Program-made: the position numbers and the translations under genes
Shown: piece by piece, positions 1 through 6,836 of the stretch
Position numbering within the stretch: the stretch's first letter is position 1
How the letters are laid out: each line of letters starts with the position of its first letter
Notes under the pieces: generated by a model
Told to the model about the DNA's origin: nothing
Seen by the model: the letters and a program-made list of their open reading frames with translations, nothing else
The model's database searches: none
Assembly (NCBI GenBank): GCA_001786825.1
Contig: MFTL01000002.1
Span: 6,471 to 20,662, forward strand
Reading direction: 5' to 3'
Origin: Candidatus Nomurabacteria bacterium RIFCSPHIGHO2_01_FULL_39_9
GTDB taxonomy: Bacteria > Patescibacteriota > Minisyncoccia > Phycocordibacterales > DATEUR01
Length of the DNA: 14,192 nucleotides

Positions 1-32
1 TTAATTTTAAAAAGTTTAACTACTTAAAAAAA

Positions 33-61
33 TTAAAAAGCCCGGCTAAAATTAGCCGAGC
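33..61 (-). terminator. Intrinsic terminator of the membrane protein gene
   Basis: A 7-bp perfect stem (CGGCTAA at 43-49 with TTAGCCG at 52-58) is extended on the outside by G40-C61 and C41-G60 across one mismatch. Read on the minus strand it is followed at once by TTTTTAATTTTTTT. It lies 23 nt beyond the stop of the 84-911 gene, so it most likely ends that transcript. Confidence 0.75.
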
Positions 62-83
62 ATTGTAATACTTTATAATTTCT

Positions 84-911
84 TCAAATGCCAATAGAAG
101 CGGTTGATTTTCTCGCCTGTCGGTAGTATTGAATGATTTCGCGAATAATAAAACAGAGAGTCATTACTCCAGTAAGATACCAGATGTATTGCCAGAAGGC
201 TTCCCAAGTTGGCCGAAAAACAGACATTATAACAACAGCTGAACCAACCAACCACATACCTAAAGCAACAACAAGAGTGTCTTTGATATTATTTTTTGCT
301 GAAACAATTCCTATCAAGGCACCCATAATCACTCCCGCGATTATAAGCGTAAGAAAATCGTTATCCGTTGTTTTTTGCTGGATAATTAAAAATCCAATAA
401 ACAGAAAGAAAGATAAAAGTAATCTCAGCCGAGCAAAACGATTAAAAATACCGTTTCCTTCAATGTAGGCATTTGAAATGCTTAAAATAAGCAAGCAGAA
501 AAAAGGAAATACAAGTAACGCAATGAATATTGCCGGGAAAAAATGAAGCTTATCATTGAGTGCCAATATTTCCCCGACATCACTGATTAAAACATTTTCA
601 CCTCTTCGCTCATATTCTTTAACAGCAAATCTTTCAACTACTTTAGGTGGAAATAATTCAACCAAAATATCTTTGTCTTTTTTCACTTGCTTAACCACTC
701 CGCCTTCCTTGGAAAGGATTGCAAATTCTGATTGAGAAAATGAAAAATTACTCGGTACATTAAAAGTGGTCAGGACTTCGGATTTTTTTGTAACGGCCAG
801 CGCAATAACTTTACCGGTGCTGTCTTGATTATAAACAGTATCAACTTCGGTGATTTGCGCATCGCTGACCAAAAAAATCAGCAGAAAAGAAATAAGTAGT
901 AAATTTTTCAT
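84..911 (-). CDS. Exported/membrane protein with five C-terminal transmembrane helices, unknown function
   Basis: I do not recognise this 275-residue protein. Residues 1-19 look like a signal peptide (lysine near the start, hydrophobic core, SDAQ as cleavage region). Residues 20-122 are a polar, beta-rich segment that should lie outside the membrane. Five hydrophobic helices follow at about 124-146, 162-178, 186-205, 212-232 and 239-261, and the protein ends in a basic tail (YYRQARK). There are no transporter, protease or kinase motifs that I can see. The layout, an extracytoplasmic sensing-type domain followed by a multi-helix bundle without a soluble output domain, would suit a small receptor or an envelope assembly factor, but that is only inference. 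The ATG at 909-911 is chosen because the signal peptide begins there; no Shine-Dalgarno sequence precedes it. The gene has its own promoter (975-1003) and terminator, so it appears to be monocistronic. Confidence 0.8.
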   Translation of the reverse strand: MKNLLLISFLLIFLVSDAQITEVDTVYNQDSTGKVIALAVTKKSEVLTTFNVPSNFSFSQSEFAILSKEGGVVKQVKKDKDILVELFPPKVVERFAVKEYERRGENVLISDVGEILALNDKLHFFPAIFIALLVFPFFCLLILSISNAYIEGNGIFNRFARLRLLLSFFLFIGFLIIQQKTTDNDFLTLIIAGVIMGALIGIVSAKNNIKDTLVVALGMWLVGSAVVIMSVFRPTWEAFWQYIWYLTGVMTLCFIIREIIQYYRQARKSTASIGI

Positions 912-974
912 AACAGTAGAATTAAAGGGTTAAAGGGTTTAAGAAATTATTTTTTATTTTCAAATTCTAATCAA

Positions 975-1003
975 ATAGTATCATGAACAATTCTCTCTGT
1001 CAA
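975..1003 (-). promoter_or_regulatory. Sigma70-type extended -10 promoter for the membrane protein gene
   Basis: On the minus strand a perfect -35 TTGACA (998-1003) is separated by exactly 17 nt from TACTAT (975-980), which is preceded by TG one base upstream, forming an extended -10. The predicted start is near 968, giving a leader of roughly 57 nt before the ATG at 911. The -35 box begins inside the T-tract of the terminator of the preceding gene, so the end of one unit and the start of the next are fused. Start site inferred, not observed. Confidence 0.6.
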
Positions 1004-1037
1004 AAATTAAAAATCCCCGAATATTGTTCAGGGATTT
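1003..1037 (-). terminator. Intrinsic terminator of the lytic transglycosylase gene
   Basis: The arms 1011-1021 and 1027-1037 form an 11-bp stem with a 5-nt loop. The pair 1018/1030 is C-A on the plus strand but a G-U wobble on the minus-strand RNA, which shows that the minus strand is the intended one. The hairpin is followed on that strand by ATTTTTAATTTTTG. It lies 16 nt past the stop of the 1053-2336 gene. Confidence 0.8.
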
Positions 1038-1052
1038 CGAAATGATAAAAAA

Positions 1053-2336
1053 TTAAAAATCTTGGCGTGTTTTCGCTTCCAAATAAATCGTCTCCAATAG
1101 TTGGCTTTTATTGCGTTCAGGCGTGCAAACAATCAAATAACAATCATCTTCTTCCTTGAAAGAAAGAAAACCAAAATTACTCAATTGCTTCAAAACATAG
1201 CGAAATGATTGCCGCGCTTCTCGACCGGTCGGGCCGTAAATAGAGAAAGCAAATATTTCGCAAGTTTTGGGGACACTTTTGGGTTCGTCAATACTCACTG
1301 GCTCAAAAGTAATTCCCGCCTGTGCCGCGATCAACTGGTAAAGTCCGCCAATAACAATAGCAAGTCCCGCGGTGTTACGGCTGGCATAGAAAGTTGGTAA
1401 CGGAAACAATTCATCTTCTTTCGGTCCGTCTTTTGTCCAGCCCAGAAATTTGGAAAGTTTCTTGTTGGAAAAAGACGCAACCATAATCTCGTCTTCGTCA
1501 AAAGCGCCATCGCGACACCAAGTTAGAAAACGAAATGTTTTTTCTTTACCGCGCACAATTCTTTTTGCTTCAGTTTGGAAAGTGGTATTATCAAGCGCTA
1601 AAAATTTCTTGGCCGCCATCACTCGAAAATAATAATCCATTGACCAATCTTTAAGCGAGGTCAACTTTGTATAAAGCCGAGTGCCAGGTTTTGCCAAAAA
1701 ATAAATTTTGGCATAAGACAAGTTATAATTTTGCACAAGGAGGTTTGCCGATTTAGAATCAACAACCGTATCAAGACCATAAAATTCACTTAACGTGATT
1801 TTTATAACCTCGTACATATTACCCTCGCCCATGTGATAACTTGCCGTAACAATACCTTCTTCACCAAAAATGCCAAAGAGAAAACGCAGATACTTGCCCG
1901 CGGTCAGAATGTTCCAATTGGGACTTTTACGCAAACTCGGACTCAAGCCAAAACGCTTCGCTGCCGCAGGCATCAGTTGCATCACACCAACCGCGCCAGC
2001 TGAACTGACCACCCAACTGCGCCCGTACGATTCGACAAAAGCAATTGCTTTCATTAAATCGATCGGGACATCAGTTTTGTCTTTTGTCGATTGAAAATAA
2101 ATGTTGTAACTATCAATCCGTTCTAATGCGTGAAAAGAGTTAGTATCAGCCAAGATTTGAAAGGCGGCTGTGCCAGTTCTTTCATTGGTCAGATAATTGA
2201 GTACATCATTTGTTAGTTCAATTTTTGAGGCAATCGAAGCGATGCAGGCGTCCTTGTAAGCAGTGAGAGGCAGATATTGCGCCTCGGAGAATGTTTGAGT
2301 AATAATAAAAACGAAAACTGCTGTAATTTTCTTCAT
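1053..2336 (-). CDS. Exported lytic transglycosylase, SLT (family 1) domain
   Basis: This enzyme should cleave the beta-1,4 glycosidic bond between N-acetylmuramic acid and N-acetylglucosamine in peptidoglycan outside the cytoplasmic membrane, forming the 1,6-anhydro product. Residues 1-19 are a signal peptide (cleavage about SEA/Q). The SLT domain spans about 88-190: AFVESYGRSW carries the predicted catalytic glutamate E102, then GAVGVMQLMPAAAKRFG (114-130) matches the G-x-x-G-[VL]-M-Q-[VIL]-M-P motif, and ASYHMGEGN (165-173) takes the place of the usual A-Y-N-A-G-x-G-N. After it come about 240 residues with no domain that I recognise, including a twice-occurring FLxWx(K/R)DG motif at 270-276 and 297-303. 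Lack of a LysM or other wall-binding domain leaves open how it is held at the wall. The ATG at 2336 is fixed by the signal peptide; there is no Shine-Dalgarno sequence. A separate promoter (2361-2389) and terminator suggest a single-gene unit. Confidence 0.9.
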   Translation of the reverse strand: MKKITAVFVFIITQTFSEAQYLPLTAYKDACIASIASKIELTNDVLNYLTNERTGTAAFQILADTNSFHALERIDSYNIYFQSTKDKTDVPIDLMKAIAFVESYGRSWVVSSAGAVGVMQLMPAAAKRFGLSPSLRKSPNWNILTAGKYLRFLFGIFGEEGIVTASYHMGEGNMYEVIKITLSEFYGLDTVVDSKSANLLVQNYNLSYAKIYFLAKPGTRLYTKLTSLKDWSMDYYFRVMAAKKFLALDNTTFQTEAKRIVRGKEKTFRFLTWCRDGAFDEDEIMVASFSNKKLSKFLGWTKDGPKEDELFPLPTFYASRNTAGLAIVIGGLYQLIAAQAGITFEPVSIDEPKSVPKTCEIFAFSIYGPTGREARQSFRYVLKQLSNFGFLSFKEEDDCYLIVCTPERNKSQLLETIYLEAKTRQDF

Positions 2337-2360
2337 TTTAAAGGACTTTTAGTTTCCCTT

Positions 2361-2389
2361 AAAATACCACATTTTCAAGATTTTGTAAA
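2361..2389 (-). promoter_or_regulatory. Extended -10 promoter for the lytic transglycosylase gene
   Basis: On the minus strand TTTACA (2384-2389, five of six -35 bases) is followed after 17 nt by TATTTT (2361-2366), with TG one base upstream of it. The predicted start near 2354 leaves a leader of about 18 nt. No terminator is visible between this promoter and the acetate kinase stop at 2413, so read-through from xfp-ack is also possible. Confidence 0.5.
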
Positions 2390-2412
2390 GGCAAATAAAA
2401 AGAAGACAGGGA

Positions 2413-3468
2413 CTACAAAAACTTTCTCAATTGCCGAAACATCTCTTCCCCTTCGGAAGTTGGCACGATCTTGACGTCAAATTTTCCAAAATGTTTTAAT
2501 CCTTTAAGAATCCTTCCACGCATAATGCTTGAACGCTCGCCAATGGTTGCCGTGAAAACCAAAAGATCTAAGCCACCAAGCGCGGTGATATAACTGCCGA
2601 TGTATTTTTGAATTCTATAAACAAAAATTTCCAAAGCGAGCTTTGCGTCTTTGTCGCCCTTTTTTTCTAATTTCAAAAGTTCTCTAATATCAGAGGTTTT
2701 TCCAGAAAGACCCAAAAGTCCGCACTTAGTATTTAAATATTCTTCCAGTTGAGAAAAATTAAACTTTTTCTTTTTAGCTAAATAAATCAAAGCGCCCACA
2801 TCAATGTCGCCTGGCCGTGTTGCCATAAGAAGTCCTTCAAGCGGCGTAAAGCCCATAGAAGTATCAATCGCATGGCCGTCTAAAACAGCGGTAATACTGG
2901 AACCGCTGCCCAAATGACAAACAATCGTACGTTTCGGCAACTTCCCTAATTTTTTTAATTTATTTAAAATACTTGCCATTGAGATGCCGTGGTAACCAAA
3001 ACGCCTGATTTCAAGCTCTTTGGGTAAACCATAATATTTTGCTTTCTCTGGCAAATTTTTATAGAAAGCGCTATCGGAGACTGCTATCAATTTTGTTTTC
3101 GGTAGAATCTTTTTTATTTTTTTTATCTCTTCCAATTCCGGGCCGATATGAAGCGGCGCGGAATCTTTTTGCCTTTCTAGCTTGTTTATAAAATTTTTAT
3201 CAATTAATCGATCTTCGCTAAAATATTCTCCGGGTGCCACGATTCTGACGGCGCAAGCTCTTATTTCTTCTTTTAGAAAATTAACAACGTACTTAAGAGC
3301 GTTATCATAGTCTTCTTTTTTTATTTTTTTCTTTTGATTACTTATTGTCACGACAAAACCACTATTCTCCCTTTCAAAATGAAAAGCCGAAAGCTTTTGG
3401 CCGTCTTCATTAAATAAAGCATATTTATTCGAGGCGCTGCCGGGATTTATAATTAAATATTTTTCCAT
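2413..3468 (-). CDS. ackA: Acetate kinase, short divergent form
   Basis: It converts acetyl phosphate and ADP to acetate and ATP in the cytoplasm, the energy-yielding step after phosphoketolase. In the ATG-start numbering, INPGSASNK (7-15) is the N-terminal phosphate-binding motif, and RFGYHGIS (156-163), CHLGSGSSI (184-192), FTPLEGLLMATRPGDIDVG (207-225) and FTATIGERSS (305-314) follow in family order. All residues known as catalytic in the Methanosarcina enzyme have counterparts: N8, R75, H107, D132, H160, R218 and E339. At 351 residues it is about 50 shorter than usual, mainly in the region before R75. The HRVVHGGE motif is changed to VRIVAPGE, and the usual (A/G)GIGEN nucleotide motif reads ATIGER, so nucleotide preference may differ. 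The gene overlaps the end of xfp by 16 nt from the ATG at 3468; a TTG at 3474 in the same frame would add two residues (22-nt overlap). I prefer the ATG. Translational coupling to xfp is likely. Confidence 0.93.
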   Translation of the reverse strand: MEKYLIINPGSASNKYALFNEDGQKLSAFHFERENSGFVVTISNQKKKIKKEDYDNALKYVVNFLKEEIRACAVRIVAPGEYFSEDRLIDKNFINKLERQKDSAPLHIGPELEEIKKIKKILPKTKLIAVSDSAFYKNLPEKAKYYGLPKELEIRRFGYHGISMASILNKLKKLGKLPKRTIVCHLGSGSSITAVLDGHAIDTSMGFTPLEGLLMATRPGDIDVGALIYLAKKKKFNFSQLEEYLNTKCGLLGLSGKTSDIRELLKLEKKGDKDAKLALEIFVYRIQKYIGSYITALGGLDLLVFTATIGERSSIMRGRILKGLKHFGKFDVKIVPTSEGEEMFRQLRKFL

Positions 3469-5771
3469 TGCCAATTTTCTATTTCCGGGAGATCAACTCC
3501 TTCCCTTTTAATAAACTCAACATGGTCTTTCAATTTTTGCTCATACTTAGCCACTAAACTTTCTGCGAGGCTGTTATCAATTACTTTTTGCTTGGCCATT
3601 TTCTTGAAAACCTCAATTGCTAAGTGGATTCGGCTTGTCTCATTTCGGACCTGCATATCAAAAGGCGTTGTGGTTGAACCGTTTTCAATATAACCATGAA
3701 CAGAAAATCTTTCTTTGTTTTTCATATAATCGAAAAGGACTTGTTTGAGTGTCGCCGGATAACCGTGGAAATTGAAAATAACCGGTTTGTCGTTAGTAAA
3801 GTAATCTTCAAAAATCGGCGGTACTTTGCAAGTCTGGTTACCCACGCCCAAATTCGAGAGCGTCATAATATTTACAAATCTTATTTTAATTTTTGGCGCT
3901 TCTTTTTTAATAATTGAAATTGCCGCCAGTGCTTCTTTCGTTAAATAGTCGCCCAAGGCCGATAAGATAATATCTGGATTTTGATCGCTCACAAAATCCC
4001 AAGTCAGAAGTCCTTTTTCAAATTCTTCGCGCGCGAGCTCTGGCGTCAACCATCTTGGCTCTTGAGTCTTCCCTGCCACAATGACATTAATAGCGTTTTT
4101 CGCCGCCAAGCAGTTCTCCATCACCACCAAAGTTGAATTGGCGTCCGGCGGGAAATAAACATTGGCAAGACATCCTTGTTTCTGCAAAATTGCGTCAATA
4201 AAACCCGGGTTCTGATGGGAAAAACCATTATGTTCTTGCCGCCAGCCGGAAGAAGTTAAAATGTAATTTAAAGAGCTAATTGGAGTGCGCCACGGAAATT
4301 CGGCCGATTGTTTTAAAAACTTTGCATACTGGTCAACCATGCTTGTGATAACTTGAATGAAAGCTTCATATGAAGCAAAGGCGCCATGTCGGCCGGTCAG
4401 GACATAACCTTGAAACATTCCTTGCAGACAATGTTCGGAAAGAATTTCCATCACTCGGCCGTCGATTGCCAAGTCTCTATCCCACTTTTCAATTTTCATC
4501 ATAAATGCCCGCGCGGTTGTTTGAAAAACTGAATCAAGTTTATTGGAATAAGTTTCGTCAGGGCTGAAGAGTCGGAAATTTTTTTCTTTTTTGTTTAGCT
4601 TAAAAACTTCATTTAAATAAAGACCTGTGCGGCGCATACTCGACGATCCGATTGTGCCGGGCACAGATGCGTCTTCAGTAAAATCTTCCACTTTCGGCAA
4701 TTGAAGCAGTTTGTAATTTTTCGCAAAAGCATATTTGCTTTCCCCCATACAAAATTCAAGTGTTGGAATAATGCTTTTAATTTCTTCAACAAAACCTTTT
4801 TCTTTATCAAAAAGTTCTTCAAATTTGTAAGACTGTAGCCATTTTTCAACAAGCTTTAATTCTTTTGGGTCAGTTTTAGCATTACCGGCGACAACTTGAT
4901 GAGAAGTAAAATTTCCTTCAATTTTTTTGCCCTCAATTTCTTTAATGCCCGTCCAGCCTTTTTTTGTTTTTAAAAGAATCATCGGCCGGCGTGAATTTCT
5001 TTTTTTAATTAATTTATAGGCTTTTTCAAAAACAGCCACGGCTTTTTCATAAATATTTTTGTCTTCGCCTTCAATAATCAGAGGCACATAACCATAGCCT
5101 TCAAAAAGCGTCTTCAGTTCTTTATTATTCATTCGGCCAAAAATCGTCGGGCCGGAAATTTTATAACCATTGAGATGAAGTATTGGTAGAACTGCGCCAT
5201 TTGTTTTCGGGTCAATAAAACGATGAAGATGCCAAGCGGCGGCAGTGGCAGCCGTCTCGGCTTCGCCGTCACCAATTACAACAGGCACGATCAAATCGGG
5301 ATTATCCAAAATCGCGCCGTATGCAGTCGCGAGCGCATAGCCCAATTCGCCACCTTCTAAAATTACGCCGGGCGCGCCGGGATTGCTATGGCTAGGAAAG
5401 CCGTAAGGAAAACTGAAATTTTTTGCAATATAACCAAGGCCGCTTTCGTCTTGTGTTGCCTTCGGATAATATTTTTCGAGCGTGCCTTCAATAAATAAAT
5501 TAGCTTGCAACGCCGGAAAGCCGTGGCCAGGCCCAAGCACAAAAAGCATCTCGGCCTTATTTTTTTTAATCAAATAATTTAAATTGGCATAAATAAAATT
5601 TATACCCGGGCAAGTTCCCCAGTGGCCTAAAAGTCTTGGTTTAATGTCTTCAGCGGAAAGAGGTTTTTCAAGCAAAAAATTATCCCAAAGATAAATTTGC
5701 GCCGCGGAAATATAATTTGCCGCGCGCACGTATTTTTTGATTGATTCAATTGGTTTAGCGATTAGTTTCAT
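3453..5771 (-). CDS. xfp: Xylulose-5-phosphate/fructose-6-phosphate phosphoketolase
   Basis: This thiamine-diphosphate enzyme splits xylulose 5-phosphate (and in many members fructose 6-phosphate) with phosphate into acetyl phosphate plus glyceraldehyde 3-phosphate (or erythrose 4-phosphate). At 772 residues it is close to the usual length of about 790-830 and has all three regions. The N-terminal part holds LLGHWGTCPG (47-56), GPGHGFPALQAN (80-91), SHSNPGAPG (127-135), the family signature EGGELGYALATAYG (139-152), and the cofactor motif GDGEAET (167-173) with N201 in LHLNGYKISG. The middle region has SEHCLQGMFQGY and the GRHGAF motif, and the C-terminal part has WRQEHNGFSHQNPG and PPDAN. 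The immediately overlapping acetate kinase uses its product, so the pair forms a short sugar-phosphate-to-acetate ATP pathway. The ATG at 5771 has no Shine-Dalgarno sequence. A weak extended -10 lies only about 18 nt upstream, so the mRNA may be nearly leaderless. Confidence 0.97.
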   Translation of the reverse strand: MKLIAKPIESIKKYVRAANYISAAQIYLWDNFLLEKPLSAEDIKPRLLGHWGTCPGINFIYANLNYLIKKNKAEMLFVLGPGHGFPALQANLFIEGTLEKYYPKATQDESGLGYIAKNFSFPYGFPSHSNPGAPGVILEGGELGYALATAYGAILDNPDLIVPVVIGDGEAETAATAAAWHLHRFIDPKTNGAVLPILHLNGYKISGPTIFGRMNNKELKTLFEGYGYVPLIIEGEDKNIYEKAVAVFEKAYKLIKKRNSRRPMILLKTKKGWTGIKEIEGKKIEGNFTSHQVVAGNAKTDPKELKLVEKWLQSYKFEELFDKEKGFVEEIKSIIPTLEFCMGESKYAFAKNYKLLQLPKVEDFTEDASVPGTIGSSSMRRTGLYLNEVFKLNKKEKNFRLFSPDETYSNKLDSVFQTTARAFMMKIEKWDRDLAIDGRVMEILSEHCLQGMFQGYVLTGRHGAFASYEAFIQVITSMVDQYAKFLKQSAEFPWRTPISSLNYILTSSGWRQEHNGFSHQNPGFIDAILQKQGCLANVYFPPDANSTLVVMENCLAAKNAINVIVAGKTQEPRWLTPELAREEFEKGLLTWDFVSDQNPDIILSALGDYLTKEALAAISIIKKEAPKIKIRFVNIMTLSNLGVGNQTCKVPPIFEDYFTNDKPVIFNFHGYPATLKQVLFDYMKNKERFSVHGYIENGSTTTPFDMQVRNETSRIHLAIEVFKKMAKQKVIDNSLAESLVAKYEQKLKDHVEFIKREGVDLPEIENWQWKNI

Positions 5772-5788
5772 TTTGAATTAACACTTTT

Positions 5789-5797
5789 ATTCTAACA
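5789..5797 (-). promoter_or_regulatory. Possible extended -10 element for xfp-ackA
   Basis: On the minus strand TGTTAGAAT (TG, one base, then TAGAAT with five of six -10 bases) lies 17 nt before the xfp ATG. A convincing -35 at the right spacing is missing; TTGTAA is 20 nt upstream. A start near 5782 would leave a leader of about 11 nt. The gap 5772-5830 holds no hairpin followed by a T-run that I can see, so transcription may also enter from the sensor gene upstream. Confidence 0.3.
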
Positions 5798-5830
5798 CAA
5801 AACCAGCGTCGCTTTTACAAATTTTAGTGA

Positions 5831-6754
5831 TCAAGCGCTCTGTTCTTTTTGTCTTTTATATCCCCAAAAAATAATTGAAAAAACTATAAGAAAAAGGGCT
5901 AAAAGTGCCAAATAATTGTATGCAATATTTCTAATTTGAGCATTCACAAAACTTTTAGGAATACCGATAACCGAAAAAATATCGTTGCTTAAACCACTAA
6001 GAGAAGTAAAAGAAAAAATCCTTTCTACTCCATCGAGGCCGGCAGTCTCAAATGTACCCGTTTTAGACGTAAGGATTTCCTTAAGAAGTATAGAATCTGG
6101 AAAACTTTTTCCAACCCAATCTTCTCCATTGGGCGTTCTTGATAAAATTAATCCTTTTCGGTCAATTACAAAAGTAACCGAACCTTCTGGTAAATCAAGT
6201 TGTTCAGAAACTTCTTGAAGCCAACGCAAATCAAGACCTGCGGAAACTATATATTTAATCTGATTTTTACTATCAAAGACCGGTGAAGAAAAAACAACTA
6301 TGTTTTTTTTACTAATAACGCCAAATTGGAATTCTCCGATTGTGAAAGTTTGATCTTTGGTCACTTTTTTAAACCAACTCCGATCAGCGAGATTAACTTC
6401 CCCCATTAAAGGAACCACAGAACACCAAACATTACCATCGAGACTAATCACCCCGAGGTTTGTATAGTGAGGATAGAGGGTTATGATATTAGTTAAAAAT
6501 TCTGTGCAAGTTTTCGTATTACCACTCTTAACTTCAGAAGTGTATGAAAGAGTTTCAAGTAATTGTCTCGTCCGAAAAACCCAACTCTCTTGTTCAAAAG
6601 CTATAATTTGAGTAGTTCTAGAAATTTCTTGATTAACTGAATTTTCAATACTTTGTGAAGTCGCTTGAATAAGATATATGGTCACAATAGGTAACCCGAC
6701 AAGCAAAGTGAGGATAATAATTTTGTATTTAGCTTGGTAAAAAATACTTTTCAT
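5831..6754 (-). CDS. Cache-type extracytoplasmic sensor protein with two membrane helices and no output domain
   Basis: Residues 11-31 form a first membrane helix, 32-278 an extracytoplasmic domain, and 278-297 a second helix, followed by a ten-residue tail ending RQKEQSA. The domain has the double-Cache pattern: an alpha-helical entry (about 36-75), a first lobe with LADRSWFKKV (122-131, the conserved D-R-x-W/Y-F ligand-pocket motif), then ISKKNIVVFSSPVFD (147-161) and IVSAGLDLRWL (169-179), and a second, membrane-proximal lobe with FVIDRKGLILSR (195-206). Such domains bind small molecules such as amino acids or organic acids in histidine kinases, chemoreceptors and diguanylate cyclases. Here no HAMP, kinase, GGDEF or methyl-accepting region follows. 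The TGA at 5831 is followed by the xfp promoter region, and I see no frameshifted continuation. It may act through a partner protein or be a truncated receptor. The upstream promoter (6766-6794) would give an almost leaderless mRNA. Confidence 0.85.
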   Translation of the reverse strand: MKSIFYQAKYKIIILTLLVGLPIVTIYLIQATSQSIENSVNQEISRTTQIIAFEQESWVFRTRQLLETLSYTSEVKSGNTKTCTEFLTNIITLYPHYTNLGVISLDGNVWCSVVPLMGEVNLADRSWFKKVTKDQTFTIGEFQFGVISKKNIVVFSSPVFDSKNQIKYIVSAGLDLRWLQEVSEQLDLPEGSVTFVIDRKGLILSRTPNGEDWVGKSFPDSILLKEILTSKTGTFETAGLDGVERIFSFTSLSGLSNDIFSVIGIPKSFVNAQIRNIAYNYLALLALFLIVFSIIFWGYKRQKEQSA

Positions 6755-6765
6755 ACTTATATAAT

Positions 6766-6794
6766 ATTATACTAAAAACTAAAACCCGCGCCAA
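6766..6794 (-). promoter_or_regulatory. Candidate promoter for the Cache sensor, overlapping a terminator hairpin
   Basis: On the minus strand a perfect TATAAT (6766-6771) lies exactly 17 nt after TTGGCG (6789-6794, four of six -35 bases). The -35 sits in the loop and arm of the terminator hairpin 6775-6814. The predicted start near 6759 is only about 5 nt before the ATG at 6754, suggesting a leaderless message. A second AT-rich block, TATATAAG, lies between the -10 and the ATG. Confidence 0.45.
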
Positions 6795-6814
6795 ACGGCG
6801 CGGGTTTTAGTTTT
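6775..6814 (-). terminator. Strong intrinsic terminator of the giant surface protein gene
   Basis: An uninterrupted 18-bp stem (6775-6792 with 6797-6814) encloses a 4-nt loop (6793-6796); its core is CCCGCGCC/GGCGCGGG. The arms end in AAAA/TTTT runs on both sides, so it could work in both directions. Since both neighbours are on the minus strand, its main job should be to end the 6837-10433 transcript, whose stop is 22 nt away. Confidence 0.9.
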
Positions 6815-6836
6815 GAAATTTAAAAATTTCTATCTC

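Noticed and set aside
133..468. Plus-strand open frame of 111 codons
   Set aside because: It is antisense to the five-helix membrane protein, has no start signals, and its content mirrors the hydrophobic codons on the other strand.
4613..4852. Second minus-strand frame inside xfp
   Set aside because: It overlaps fully with the conserved phosphoketolase frame, which is intact through the region.
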